Below, piece by piece: positions 16,595-24,434 of a stretch of 64,000 nucleotides of DNA. The notes beneath the pieces were generated by a model. The model did no database searches. It was not told the origin of the DNA and saw only the letters and a list, made by a program, of their open reading frames with translations. The stretch spans positions 496,001-560,000 of the forward strand of contig JAIXWO010000021.1 of the NCBI GenBank assembly GCA_027491235.1, in the 5' to 3' direction. The translations under genes were made by a program, and so were the position numbers. Position 1 is the stretch's first letter. The number at the start of each line of letters is the position of its first letter. Source of the DNA: Sphingomonadales bacterium (GTDB taxonomy: Bacteria; Pseudomonadota; Alphaproteobacteria; Sphingomonadales; Sphingomonadaceae).

Positions 16595-17278
16595 TTAGCG
16601 AAGGCCCAGCGATGCGCGCAGGGCAGTGTCCATATCGGCCCATTCCGAACTTTTTGGGCCGGGCTTGTTGTTGATGAGGAAGGTGGGCGTTGAGTTGATT
16701 TTCCGCACCTCGACCGCGTCCTTGGTCATGGCGATCACGGTCTTGTGCATCGGGGTGGCGGCCAGGCAGGCATTGGCCTGCGCCGCGGTGACACCCTTGG
16801 ACTGGGCAATGGCCAGCAGCCCGCTTTCCTTTGCGATCATCTGCAATTGCGGGATGAGCTTCATGGCCTGAAGCGCTTCACCCTGCTTTGCCACCAACAC
16901 CTGTGCGTCGGCCATCCAGACGGCTTGGCGGCTCATGATCGCTTCGGTGAGGCCGAACACGCGGGAGGGGCCGCCACAACGGGCGAGAAGGGCGGCGGTC
17001 AGGTCAAAGGGATCGCGCACCAGATTGCGCAGCTCAACCGAGACCAATCCCTTGGCGACATAATCGCGCTTTAGCGGGACAGCCGCCTCTTCGGTGAAAT
17101 GCGCGCAGTGGGAACAGGTGTAGCTGAGATATTCGATCAGCCGGACCTTGGCCTTGGGATTGCCCATGACGAATGCCCCGGCGGGGGTTGTTGTGACCAT
17201 CGCTGTGTAATTCTGGGCCGAAGCCGGAACGACGGCACCCAGCGTCAGGGCCAAAGCGAGAAGAAGGCGACGGATCAT
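16595..17278 (-). CDS. DsbA-family periplasmic thiol:disulfide protein
   Basis: 227 aa with a cleavable Sec signal ending PASAQ near residue 22. CSHC is at 55-58 and the cis-Pro loop STPTFLINN is present. Its paralogue downstream is a lipoprotein whereas this one should be soluble in the periplasm, which suggests two cellular positions for similar chemistry. It overlaps the dciA gene upstream by 4 nt. Confidence 0.88.
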   Translation of the reverse strand: MIRRLLLALALTLGAVVPASAQNYTAMVTTTPAGAFVMGNPKAKVRLIEYLSYTCSHCAHFTEEAAVPLKRDYVAKGLVSVELRNLVRDPFDLTAALLARCGGPSRVFGLTEAIMSRQAVWMADAQVLVAKQGEALQAMKLIPQLQMIAKESGLLAIAQSKGVTAAQANACLAATPMHKTVIAMTKDAVEVRKINSTPTFLINNKPGPKSSEWADMDTALRASLGLR

Positions 17279-17805
17279 CTGATTTTTCCAAGAACGGGGA
17301 TGCCCACCGGCGCGTTGTTGGCGACGCCTTGGGCCAGAGAGGAGAGAACCGCCCGCAGTTCCGGGTCAGCAATCTCGCGCAGTGAGTCTCCGATCTCAGC
17401 CGGTACGGCGCGCAATTCGGGTGTTTTCGGCTTGGCCCTCAGGCGTGCAATGCTGCCCTGCTTCAGGGTGATACGCGCCACCGCGGCATAGCCGAAAAAG
17501 CGGTTCACCCGCTCAATGATGACGGGTTCGACATGCTGCATCATCGGGCCAAAGGCGCGCTCCACGATCAGCGTCAGCGTGCCGTCTGATTTCTTGCCCT
17601 GCGGGAAGCGGATCGATTCCGGGGCGGAGACCTCAGCATATTTGTCGCCTGCAATCTCGGTCCAGCGGCTGACGATGGAGGCTTGGATGAAGCCAAAGCG
17701 GCGAAACGCGGCCTGCCCGACACCCGGCACAAGGTCGGCCACGCGGCGGGCGGGGCCTCCCCGCGGCCGTTCTGCGACGGGCGAACGCTGCTTGTCTTTT
17801 GCCAT
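17275..17805 (-). CDS. dciA: DciA/DUF721 family protein (replicative helicase loader)
   Basis: 176 aa. The central region has the DUF721 pattern: FIQASIVSRWTEIAG, then LTLIVERAFGPMMQHVEP and ERVNRFFGYAAVARITLKQ, a KH-like fold. In bacteria without DnaC or DnaI, DciA helps load DnaB helicase. The N-terminus is basic. It is first in the minus-strand run dciA-dsbA-dsbA-smc and is divergent from mutY with only 10-25 nt between the two starts. Confidence 0.85.
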   Translation of the reverse strand: MAKDKQRSPVAERPRGGPARRVADLVPGVGQAAFRRFGFIQASIVSRWTEIAGDKYAEVSAPESIRFPQGKKSDGTLTLIVERAFGPMMQHVEPVIIERVNRFFGYAAVARITLKQGSIARLRAKPKTPELRAVPAEIGDSLREIADPELRAVLSSLAQGVANNAPVGIPVLGKIR

Positions 17806-17830
17806 TGATCACCCCATGCCAGAGCCAACC

Positions 17831-18871
17831 ATGCGCGTCGAGACACCCCCCTTACTTACCAACAAGATTCTGGCGCACTATGACGCGAATGCGCGGGTTT
17901 TGCCCTGGCGCAGTCCGCCGGGCGCGCCATTGATGGACCCGTATCGCGTCTGGATGTCGGAAGTGATGCTCCAGCAGACAACGGTTGCCGCCGTGAAAGC
18001 CTATTTTGAAAGGTTTACAACGCGTTGGCCCGATGTTCGCGCGTTGGCCGCTGCGGACGATGCCGATGTGATGGCCGAATGGGCGGGGCTTGGCTATTAT
18101 GCCCGCGCCCGCAACCTCCTCGCCTGTGCCCGCATGGTGGCGAACGAGCTTGGCGGCCTGTTTCCCGATAGTGAAGACGGCCTGCGCCGCCTGCCGGGTA
18201 TTGGCCCCTATACGGCGGCGGCCATTGCCGCGATTGCCTTTGGCCGGCGCGCCGTGGTGGTGGATGGCAATGTGGAACGCGTCATCACCCGGCTCTATGC
18301 GGTGGAGACGCCTTTGCCTGCCGCCAAGCCCGAAATCGGGGCGCTGATGGACGCGCTGACGCCGGACGTCCGGGCGGGGGATTTTGCGCAGGCGATGATG
18401 GATTTGGGGGCGACGGTCTGCACGCCGCGCAATCCGGCCTGCATCCTGTGCCCGGTGGCCGAGGCGTGCAAAGGCCGGACGGAGGCAGAACGGTTTCCCG
18501 TCAAACGCGCCAAGCCAGTGAAGCCGGAACGGTCCGGCGTCGCCTGGTGGATCGAGCGCGAGGGAGCCGTGCTGCTTGTCCGCCGACCGGACAAAGGACT
18601 GCTCGGCGGAATGCGCGCGCTGCCCGGATGCGACTGGCGTGGCACGGGCGTCGCTCCGGCGTCGGGCGCTGATTTGGAGACATTGGGGCAGGTGACACAT
18701 GTCTTCACCCATTTCCGCCTGACATTGGATGTGGCCCGGCTGACATCGGCGCCGGATATCGAAGCGATGACGGAGGCAATTTGGTGGCCGATTGACCGGC
18801 TCCATGAAGCCGGACTACCTACGGTCTTCGCGAAGGCCGCAAAATTGGCCATGAGCAGGAGAGACGCGTGA
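17831..18871 (+). CDS. mutY: A/G-specific adenine DNA glycosylase MutY
   Basis: 346 aa from the ATG at 17831; an in-frame ATG at 17816 is possible. It removes adenine mispaired with 8-oxoguanine. The glycosylase domain has WMSEVMLQQT with the catalytic Glu, the helix-hairpin-helix LPGIGPYTAAAIAAIAFG, the catalytic Asp in VVDGNVERV, and the iron-sulfur cluster ligands spaced C-x6-C-x2-C-x5-C (CTPRNPACILCPVAEAC). The C-terminal NUDIX-like domain (about 230-340, FTHFRLTLDV) recognises 8-oxoG. Its stop overlaps the GTG start of the serine hydrolase by 4 nt. Confidence 0.96.
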   Translation: MRVETPPLLTNKILAHYDANARVLPWRSPPGAPLMDPYRVWMSEVMLQQTTVAAVKAYFERFTTRWPDVRALAAADDADVMAEWAGLGYYARARNLLACARMVANELGGLFPDSEDGLRRLPGIGPYTAAAIAAIAFGRRAVVVDGNVERVITRLYAVETPLPAAKPEIGALMDALTPDVRAGDFAQAMMDLGATVCTPRNPACILCPVAEACKGRTEAERFPVKRAKPVKPERSGVAWWIEREGAVLLVRRPDKGLLGGMRALPGCDWRGTGVAPASGADLETLGQVTHVFTHFRLTLDVARLTSAPDIEAMTEAIWWPIDRLHEAGLPTVFAKAAKLAMSRRDA

Positions 18872-20154
18872 CCCTAATCCTTAATCGCCGCCATTTCATG
18901 GGGGCCTCGGCCCTGACTGCAGGCCTCGCCGGCGCACCGGCCTTTGCCAACATGCCGCTGACGCCAAAGGCGGCTCCTTGGTCTCCGGTTACGGCGGCGC
19001 TGCAGGGCTTTGTCGATAAGAAATATGTGCCCGGGGCCGCGGGCGCCATTGGGCGGGGCACGGCGGATGCGGATTTCCTGTTCACAGGCGCGCTGGCCTT
19101 TGACAATCCGACAGAGGTGACGGCGGATTCGCTGTTCCGCTGCTATTCGATGACCAAGCCGGTCACCGGTATGGCCGCCATGATGCTGATCGAAGATGGC
19201 AAGCTGAAGCTCGACCAGAATATCGCGGACTTCATTCCCGGCTTTGCCAATCCGATGGTGATGATCGATTCCGCAAAGAGCCTCGAGGCGCGTCCGTCGC
19301 GCGCGCCGATCACGGTGCGCAACCTGATGACCCACACAGCAGGTCTGGGCTATACGATTGTCACCAAGGGTCCGCTGCTCGATGCTTATGTGAAGCTTGG
19401 CCTCACACCGGCCTCTGCCTCGCGCAAGCCCTTGCCGGGCCAGCCCAATGTGCCGACCGCGCCTAGCCTTGCTGAATTTGCCGACCGGCTGGCGACCCTG
19501 CCGCTCATTGCTGATCCGGGCACCAAATGGAGCTATTCGGTCAGCCTCGATCTGCTTGGCCGGGTCATTGAACTGGCCAGCGGTCAGTCCTTTGATGCCT
19601 TCCTCCAGCAGCGCATCTTCACGCCACTCGGAATGACCAGCACTTGGTTCCAGGTGCCGGAAACCGAGATGAAGCGGCTGACCACAAATTATTTCCAAGC
19701 GCCTTTTGGTGCTTTCCCCATCGATCCCGGCAATGCCAGCGTCTATTTTGACAAGCCGGCCTTCCCCTTTGGCGGGGCGGGCCTTGTGTCCAGCCCGCGG
19801 GACTATGACCGCTTCCTCGCCATGTTGATGGGCGAAGGGGCCATCGGCTCTACGCGGATTATGAAGCGGGAAACCGCGCAGCTGGGCATGTCCAACCTCG
19901 TTCACCCGGACACAAAGATGGAAAGCTTTGCGACCGGCCAAGGCTTTGGCGCCGGCGGGCGGGTGACCATCAACCCCGGCAAGAACGGGGAAGGCATCGG
20001 CACCTTTGGTTGGGGCGGGGCTGCCTCCACCATCGGATGGGTGGACCGGACCAAGGGCATCCGCGCATCGGGCTGGTCGCAGATCATGACGATGGGGGAT
20101 CAGCCCTTTGTCGATGGCTTCAGCAAGTCCGTTTACGCAAGTCTGGCCAACTGA
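18868..20154 (+). CDS. Serine hydrolase, beta-lactamase class C/esterase family
   Basis: 428 aa from a GTG overlapping the mutY stop. The N-terminus NRRHFMGASALTAGLAG is a twin-arginine-type signal, so the enzyme is probably exported folded. The SxxK catalytic motif is SMTK at 94-97, followed by the conserved LMTHTAGLGY. WSYSVS near 215 corresponds to the YxN/S position, and GFGAGGRV with FGWGGAAST near the C-terminus matches the third box. Such proteins are esterases, transesterases or carboxypeptidases rather than proven beta-lactamases. It ends overlapping nudC by 1 nt. Confidence 0.88.
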   Translation: MTLILNRRHFMGASALTAGLAGAPAFANMPLTPKAAPWSPVTAALQGFVDKKYVPGAAGAIGRGTADADFLFTGALAFDNPTEVTADSLFRCYSMTKPVTGMAAMMLIEDGKLKLDQNIADFIPGFANPMVMIDSAKSLEARPSRAPITVRNLMTHTAGLGYTIVTKGPLLDAYVKLGLTPASASRKPLPGQPNVPTAPSLAEFADRLATLPLIADPGTKWSYSVSLDLLGRVIELASGQSFDAFLQQRIFTPLGMTSTWFQVPETEMKRLTTNYFQAPFGAFPIDPGNASVYFDKPAFPFGGAGLVSSPRDYDRFLAMLMGEGAIGSTRIMKRETAQLGMSNLVHPDTKMESFATGQGFGAGGRVTINPGKNGEGIGTFGWGGAASTIGWVDRTKGIRASGWSQIMTMGDQPFVDGFSKSVYASLAN

Positions 20155-21023
20155 TGGCAAATCCCGGATTCACAGGGTCCCCCCTCAACCGCGTTGATCA
20201 TATCCGGCAGGATCTGGAGGCGTTTAACCGACTGCTCAACGACTGGCGCGGACGCGTGCTCGGGCTGGATGGGCTGGATCCCATGGTGTCGGCTGAAGGG
20301 ACTTTGGTCTGGCAGGGCATGGCCGATGTCTCGCTCGATCTCGAACTGATCCTGCTTGGCCTGCATGAGGACAAGCCGCATTTTGTGCCTATCGTCGAAG
20401 CCAAGGGCGGTCCGCCACGGTCCCCCGCTGTGTGGCTTGCGCTGGCGACATTGCCGGCGGAAGAAGCGGCGATCTACGGCACCGCCCGCAGCCTGATTGA
20501 CTGGCACAATGGCCATCGCTTCTGCGGCCAGTGCGGCGGAGAAACCAAGACGTTCCGGGCGGGATGGGGCCGCAAATGCGGCAGCTGCAACAAGGAACAT
20601 TTCCCCCGCACTGACCCTGTTGTCATCATGCTCGCCGAACATGAGGGCAAGGCGCTTGTCGGTCGGCAGGCCGCTTGGCCCAAGGGCAATTACTCCGCGC
20701 TCGCCGGGTTTCTGGAACCGGGTGAAAGCGTGGAGGAAGCCGTGCGGCGGGAAATCCATGAGGAAGCGGGCATCACCTGTGGCGCTGTGCGCTATGTCAC
20801 CAGCCAGCCTTGGCCCTTTGGCGGATCGCAGCTGATGATCGCGTGCATTGCCGAGGCGACCAGCACCGACATCGTGATGGACACCAATGAGCTGGAAGAC
20901 GCGATGTGGATCACCAAGGATGACGCCCGTGCCGCCCTTGCCGATGCGCCGGATAAGAAATTTGGTGCGCCGCCACCCTTCGCCATCGCCAACACCCTGC
21001 TGCGTCGCTGGGTGGCGGAGTAG
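20154..21023 (+). CDS. nudC: NAD(+) diphosphatase NudC (NUDIX hydrolase)
   Basis: 289 aa. The ATG shares its A with the upstream TGA. A zinc ribbon is formed by Cys124, Cys127, Cys142 and Cys145. The NUDIX box spans 185-206 (GFLEPGE...REIHEEAG). The NudC-specific SQPWPF sits at 217-222, separating it from ordinary NUDIX proteins. It hydrolyses NAD(H) to NMN(H) and AMP, and homologues remove NAD caps from RNA. It converges with pheA with a 3-nt gap and no visible terminator. Confidence 0.95.
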   Translation: MANPGFTGSPLNRVDHIRQDLEAFNRLLNDWRGRVLGLDGLDPMVSAEGTLVWQGMADVSLDLELILLGLHEDKPHFVPIVEAKGGPPRSPAVWLALATLPAEEAAIYGTARSLIDWHNGHRFCGQCGGETKTFRAGWGRKCGSCNKEHFPRTDPVVIMLAEHEGKALVGRQAAWPKGNYSALAGFLEPGESVEEAVRREIHEEAGITCGAVRYVTSQPWPFGGSQLMIACIAEATSTDIVMDTNELEDAMWITKDDARAALADAPDKKFGAPPPFAIANTLLRRWVAE

Positions 21024-21026
21024 CGT

Positions 21027-21917
21027 TCAGCCCCGTTTGCGGGCCTGTTTGTAGGTCCCCAGCAACCGCACCGTGCGCGAATAGAAGCTCAGTTCTTCCA
21101 GCGCGCGGGCGACGGCGGGGTCTTCGGGATGGCCTTCAATATCGGCGAAGAAGGTCGTCGCGGCAAAGCTTGCACCGCGCTGATAGCTTTCCAGCTTGGT
21201 CATGTTGACGCCGTTGGTCGCAAAGCCGCCCATCGCTTTATAAAGAGCCGCGGGCACATTCTTCACTTCGAAGATGAAGGTGGTCATGACCGCCCCTTCA
21301 TTGGGCACGTCCGGCGCTGTGCGGGCGAGGCGCACGAAGCGCGTCATATTATCGTCCGAATCCTCCAGCGCCTCGGCCAGCGTGTTGAGGCCATAGATTG
21401 CAGCAGCACCCGGCGGGGCGATGGCGGCAACGGCGGAATCGGCCAGCTCGACCGCGCGGGCAGCGGCCCCCGCTGTGTCGGGAAAGGGCACAGGCTCAAT
21501 ATTCCGGCTGCGCAGCCAGTGGCGGCACTGGCCCAGTGCCTGCGGATGGCTGATCGCCTGACGCACGCCCTCCAGCGGGCCCGTACCCATCAGCGCGTAA
21601 CGGATCGGCAGGAAGAACTCACCGGTGATGACCAACCCGGATTCGGGCAGCAAAAAGTGGATGTCCGCCACGCGGCCGTGGAGCGAATTTTCAATGGGGA
21701 TGAGCGCGCTGCCCGCCTGCCCGTCCCGCACCGCATCAATGGCATCTTCAAAGCTGTAGCAGGGCAAGGGCAGCGCATCGGGCGTGTCTTGCAGCACAGC
21801 GATATGGGAATTGGCCCCCGGCGCGCCTTGGAAGGCAACGGCGCGGTCTGGTTCGGCAGCAGCGGCGGCCTCCATTGCGGCGACGATGGGCTGGGCGGGG
21901 GCAGGATATCGGTTCAT
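21027..21917 (-). CDS. pheA: Prephenate dehydratase
   Basis: 296 aa from the ATG at 21917. It converts prephenate to phenylpyruvate in phenylalanine synthesis. The catalytic domain starts at VAFQGAPGANSH and has SFEDAIDAV, ALIPIENSLHGRV, YALMGTG and the dehydratase-typical DNMTRFVRL. The C-terminal ACT domain (about 195-285) has NVPAALYKAMGGFATNGVNMTKLESY, with ESY as the usual phenylalanine-binding motif, so feedback inhibition is expected. There is no chorismate mutase domain. It is divergent from the cytochrome c gene across 121 bp. Confidence 0.95.
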   Translation of the reverse strand: MNRYPAPAQPIVAAMEAAAAAEPDRAVAFQGAPGANSHIAVLQDTPDALPLPCYSFEDAIDAVRDGQAGSALIPIENSLHGRVADIHFLLPESGLVITGEFFLPIRYALMGTGPLEGVRQAISHPQALGQCRHWLRSRNIEPVPFPDTAGAAARAVELADSAVAAIAPPGAAAIYGLNTLAEALEDSDDNMTRFVRLARTAPDVPNEGAVMTTFIFEVKNVPAALYKAMGGFATNGVNMTKLESYQRGASFAATTFFADIEGHPEDPAVARALEELSFYSRTVRLLGTYKQARKRG

Positions 21918-22038
21918 GTTGCGGAACCGCTTACGGCTGTGACGGCAACGCTGCAAGCGTGCTTGCGGTGCGCGCAATGGACGGCTAAGGCGACGGCGAT
22001 TCCATTTTCGGGCCAAAAGAGCAGGGATTTCGACGGGC

Positions 22039-22656
22039 ATGAGCGATAGCGATCAATTCAACACCATCGCAGGCTGGACACTGGCTGCAGGCATTGTGGC
22101 ACTGGGCGCGACAATCGTGACCGGCCAATTGTTCAAGCACCATCCGGTTGAAGCTGGTGGCTATGCTGTGGAAAGCGCCGATGGCGGCGCTGAAGGCGGT
22201 GCTGCTAAGGATCCGCCGATTGCCTTGCTGATGCAGACCGCCGATGCCGCCAAGGGCGCCGAAGTCTTCAAGAAGTGCGCATCGTGCCACACCATCAACA
22301 ACGGCGGCGCCAATGGCATTGGCCCGAACCTGTATGGCGTGATGGGCAAGAAGCACGGTCACATGGCTGGTTTTGCCTATTCGGCCGGTATGCTCGCAAA
22401 GCCGGGCAACTGGGACTTTGAAGGCATGAACGAATGGCTCAAGTCGCCCAAAAAATATGTTGAAGGCACGAAGATGAGCTTTGCCGGTCTGTCCAAGCCG
22501 GAAGACCGTGCCAATCTGATCGCCTATCTGAACGCGGAAGGCTCCAACCTGCCGCTGCCGGCCGCCCCGGCGGCTGAAGCGGCTCCGGCCGAAGCAGGCG
22601 CTGCCAATGCAGCCGCCCCCGCAGAAGCGAACGCGGCGGCACCTGCTGCCAAGTAA
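22039..22656 (+). CDS. Membrane-anchored cytochrome c (CycM/c552-like)
   Basis: 205 aa. An uncleaved N-terminal membrane helix lies at about 10-31. The class I cytochrome c domain has heme-binding CASCH at 80-84, GIGPNLYGVMG, and axial Met146 in EGTKMSF. The last 35 residues are an Ala/Glu/Pro repeat tail, a flexible extension. Proteins of this form carry electrons from the bc1 complex to terminal oxidase at the inner membrane. A strong intrinsic terminator follows 22 nt after the stop. Confidence 0.92.
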   Translation: MSDSDQFNTIAGWTLAAGIVALGATIVTGQLFKHHPVEAGGYAVESADGGAEGGAAKDPPIALLMQTADAAKGAEVFKKCASCHTINNGGANGIGPNLYGVMGKKHGHMAGFAYSAGMLAKPGNWDFEGMNEWLKSPKKYVEGTKMSFAGLSKPEDRANLIAYLNAEGSNLPLPAAPAAEAAPAEAGAANAAAPAEANAAAPAAK

Positions 22657-22678
22657 GCGCGTCACACATCTGATAGAG

Positions 22679-22707
22679 AAAGGGCCCGGATTTCCGGGCC
22701 CTTTTTC
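22679..22707 (+). terminator. Intrinsic terminator of the cytochrome c gene
   Basis: AAAGGGCCCGG, loop ATTT and CCGGGCCCTTT form a perfect 11-bp stem (22679-22704) followed by a T-run (22702-22706). Confidence 0.9.
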
Positions 22708-22741
22708 GTATTGGAGGACCGCGTTTTAAATCCGCGCCGTT

Positions 22742-22850
22742 CGCCCCGTGCTTGACACGGGGCTTGGCTCTCTAGGAACAGTCAAATCCGGCAAGCAAGG
22801 CGGTCAAGACCGGGCGGAGGTTAGCCCGGCCCCGTGTCAAGTACGGGGCG
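22742..22850. repeat. Double-palindrome dispersed repeat (intergenic copy)
   Basis: Two short palindromes, CCCCGTG-CTTGA-CACGGGG (22744-22762) and CCCCGT-GTCAAGT-ACGGGG (22830-22848), are reverse complements of each other at 18 of 19 bases. The whole unit is therefore a large inverted repeat around a core of about 67 bp. The same layout, with GGGGCTTGGCT after the first palindrome, recurs inside ileS at 39432-39512. Read through, both copies encode LDTGLG...APxQVRGD. It lies between the cytochrome terminator and the end of the LOG-family gene. Confidence 0.8.
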
Positions 22851-22883
22851 ACGCGGGTCTGAAGGCGAACCTGTCCGCGCGGC

Positions 22884-23723
22884 CTAGTCTTCTTCGTAAA
22901 AGGTGCGGATATAGTCCCATGCTTCTTCGGCGCTGTCGACATAGCGGAACAGCGCTAGATCTTTCTCCCCGATGACGCCGTGCTTCACCAGCGCCTTGAA
23001 ATCGATCACATCCTCCCAGAAATCACGGCCGAAGAGCAGGACCGGCATGGGCTTGATCTTGCCTGTCTGGATCAGGGTCAGCAGCTCGAACGTCTCGTCA
23101 AATGTGCCGAAGCCGCCGGGGAAGACGGCAACTGCGCGGGCGCGCAGCAGGAAGTGCATCTTACGCAGCGCGAAATAGTGGAACTGAAAGCTCAGGTCCG
23201 GCGTCATATAGCTGTTGGGCACCTGCTCATGCGGCAGCACGATGTTGAGGCCGATCGAGTCGGCAAGGACATCATTCGCGCCGCGGTTGGCCGCTTCCAT
23301 GATGGAAGGGCCGCCGCCCGAACAGACCACAAAATGCCGCCACCCATCATCATCCCGCGGAATGCGGCTGGCGATTGTGGCGAGCTTGCGGGCTTCGTCA
23401 TAGTGCGGCGAGAGTGATTCGAGGTTAGCGGCAATGGCCGGGTCGGGGTGCGGAGAGGCCACCCCCGGCTCGGGAATGCGGGCCGAGCCGTAAAAGACGA
23501 GGGTGGATTTGATCTTCGCCTCATCCAGCAGAAGTTCCGGCTTCAGCAACTCCAGCTGAAAGCGCACCGGGCGCAAATCTTCGCGCAGTAGGAAGGCATC
23601 ATCCTGAAAGGCGAGCTTGTAGGACGGGCTTTCGGTTTGCGGGGTGGAAAGGGCATTCTTGGCGGTTTCCGCGTCCTGCGCGGCGCGCGCGAAGACCCGC
23701 GCGGGAATTTTTCTCTCTGTCAT
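22884..23723 (-). CDS. LOG-family (TIGR00730) nucleotide-binding protein
   Basis: 279 aa from the ATG at 23723. The Rossmann-like lysine-decarboxylase-like/LOG fold shows STLVFYGSARI, VVCSGGGPSIMEAANRGA and the hallmark PGGFGTFDE (PGGxGTxxE). LOG proteins release cytokinin-type bases from nucleoside 5'-monophosphates; in bacteria without cytokinin biology they probably act as nucleotide phosphoribohydrolases. The N-terminal ~80 residues before the fold are typical of the longer bacterial subgroup. It follows the extensin-like gene on the same strand after 26 nt. Confidence 0.87.
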   Translation of the reverse strand: MTERKIPARVFARAAQDAETAKNALSTPQTESPSYKLAFQDDAFLLREDLRPVRFQLELLKPELLLDEAKIKSTLVFYGSARIPEPGVASPHPDPAIAANLESLSPHYDEARKLATIASRIPRDDDGWRHFVVCSGGGPSIMEAANRGANDVLADSIGLNIVLPHEQVPNSYMTPDLSFQFHYFALRKMHFLLRARAVAVFPGGFGTFDETFELLTLIQTGKIKPMPVLLFGRDFWEDVIDFKALVKHGVIGEKDLALFRYVDSAEEAWDYIRTFYEED

Positions 23724-23749
23724 TTGGCCAAGTCTATGGGCGTTGTGCC

Positions 23750-24391
23750 TCAGCGGCAATAGGGTCGCCCGCCCAAGTCGACATGCAAATGATCGCGGTG
23801 GGCAAAGTTATAGTCGGGGCTGAGCACGGTCAGGAACCGCTTGCACGCATCGTTGCGGATGGCGCGCAGAAATTCCGCCTCATCGCCCTTGCCCTGCCAG
23901 CCGCCCAGCACTGTCACGCGTCGGCCATCGGCAAGCACGAAGCCCGACACATCAATCGCATTGGCATATGCATGTTCGGACAGCTTATTGGAGGCCACGC
24001 CCTTCACCTGACGGCAGGCATAGCTGCCCATTGTCTCCACGCGGACGACAGGCGATCCCAAGATGTCCCGCGCATGGGTTTGCACCGGCCCGCGCACCCA
24101 TCCGGCAAAGGCCCGCGCCAGCGGGCATTGTGTCGCGCGCAAATTGGAAATGGAGGCACCGGCGCCGGTCATCAAAACAGAGTTGATGGCCGAGCAGCCG
24201 CCATTGCCCACAAAATCGGGCAGCACAGAGAACTTCACACCCATGCGTGATAGATCTGCGACGCACTGGCGCATGGTTTCACTGTTCGGGCGCGGTGGTG
24301 CATGGGGTGCCCGTGCATGACGGTCAGACGGAGGTCCGACGCAGCCCGCGAGTAGGGCGATCACAAGAAAAAGGGGGCCATGGCGAACCAT
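23750..24391 (-). CDS. Extensin-like C-terminal domain lipoprotein, LAS peptidase-like motifs
   Basis: 213 aa from the ATG at 24391. The signal ends LAGC (Cys17), a lipobox, so it should be a lipoprotein. The Pfam family is named for similarity to plant extensin but is a bacterial cell-envelope domain. I note SEHAYANAIDVSG followed by HRDHLHVDLG, which has the spacing logic of zinc ligands in LAS D,D-peptidases (SxHxxGxAxD ... HxH). A peptidoglycan hydrolase role is therefore plausible but is inference. Several cysteines in the domain suggest disulfides. Confidence 0.82.
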   Translation of the reverse strand: MVRHGPLFLVIALLAGCVGPPSDRHARAPHAPPRPNSETMRQCVADLSRMGVKFSVLPDFVGNGGCSAINSVLMTGAGASISNLRATQCPLARAFAGWVRGPVQTHARDILGSPVVRVETMGSYACRQVKGVASNKLSEHAYANAIDVSGFVLADGRRVTVLGGWQGKGDEAEFLRAIRNDACKRFLTVLSPDYNFAHRDHLHVDLGGRPYCR

Positions 24392-24434
24392 GACCCCCTG
24401 TGTTTCCCGACGGATGAACACCGCCTTGACGGCC

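Noticed and set aside
18874-20160. 428-codon open frame exactly opposite the serine hydrolase
   Set aside because: Complementary-frame artefact of GC-rich codon use; low-complexity product with no family.
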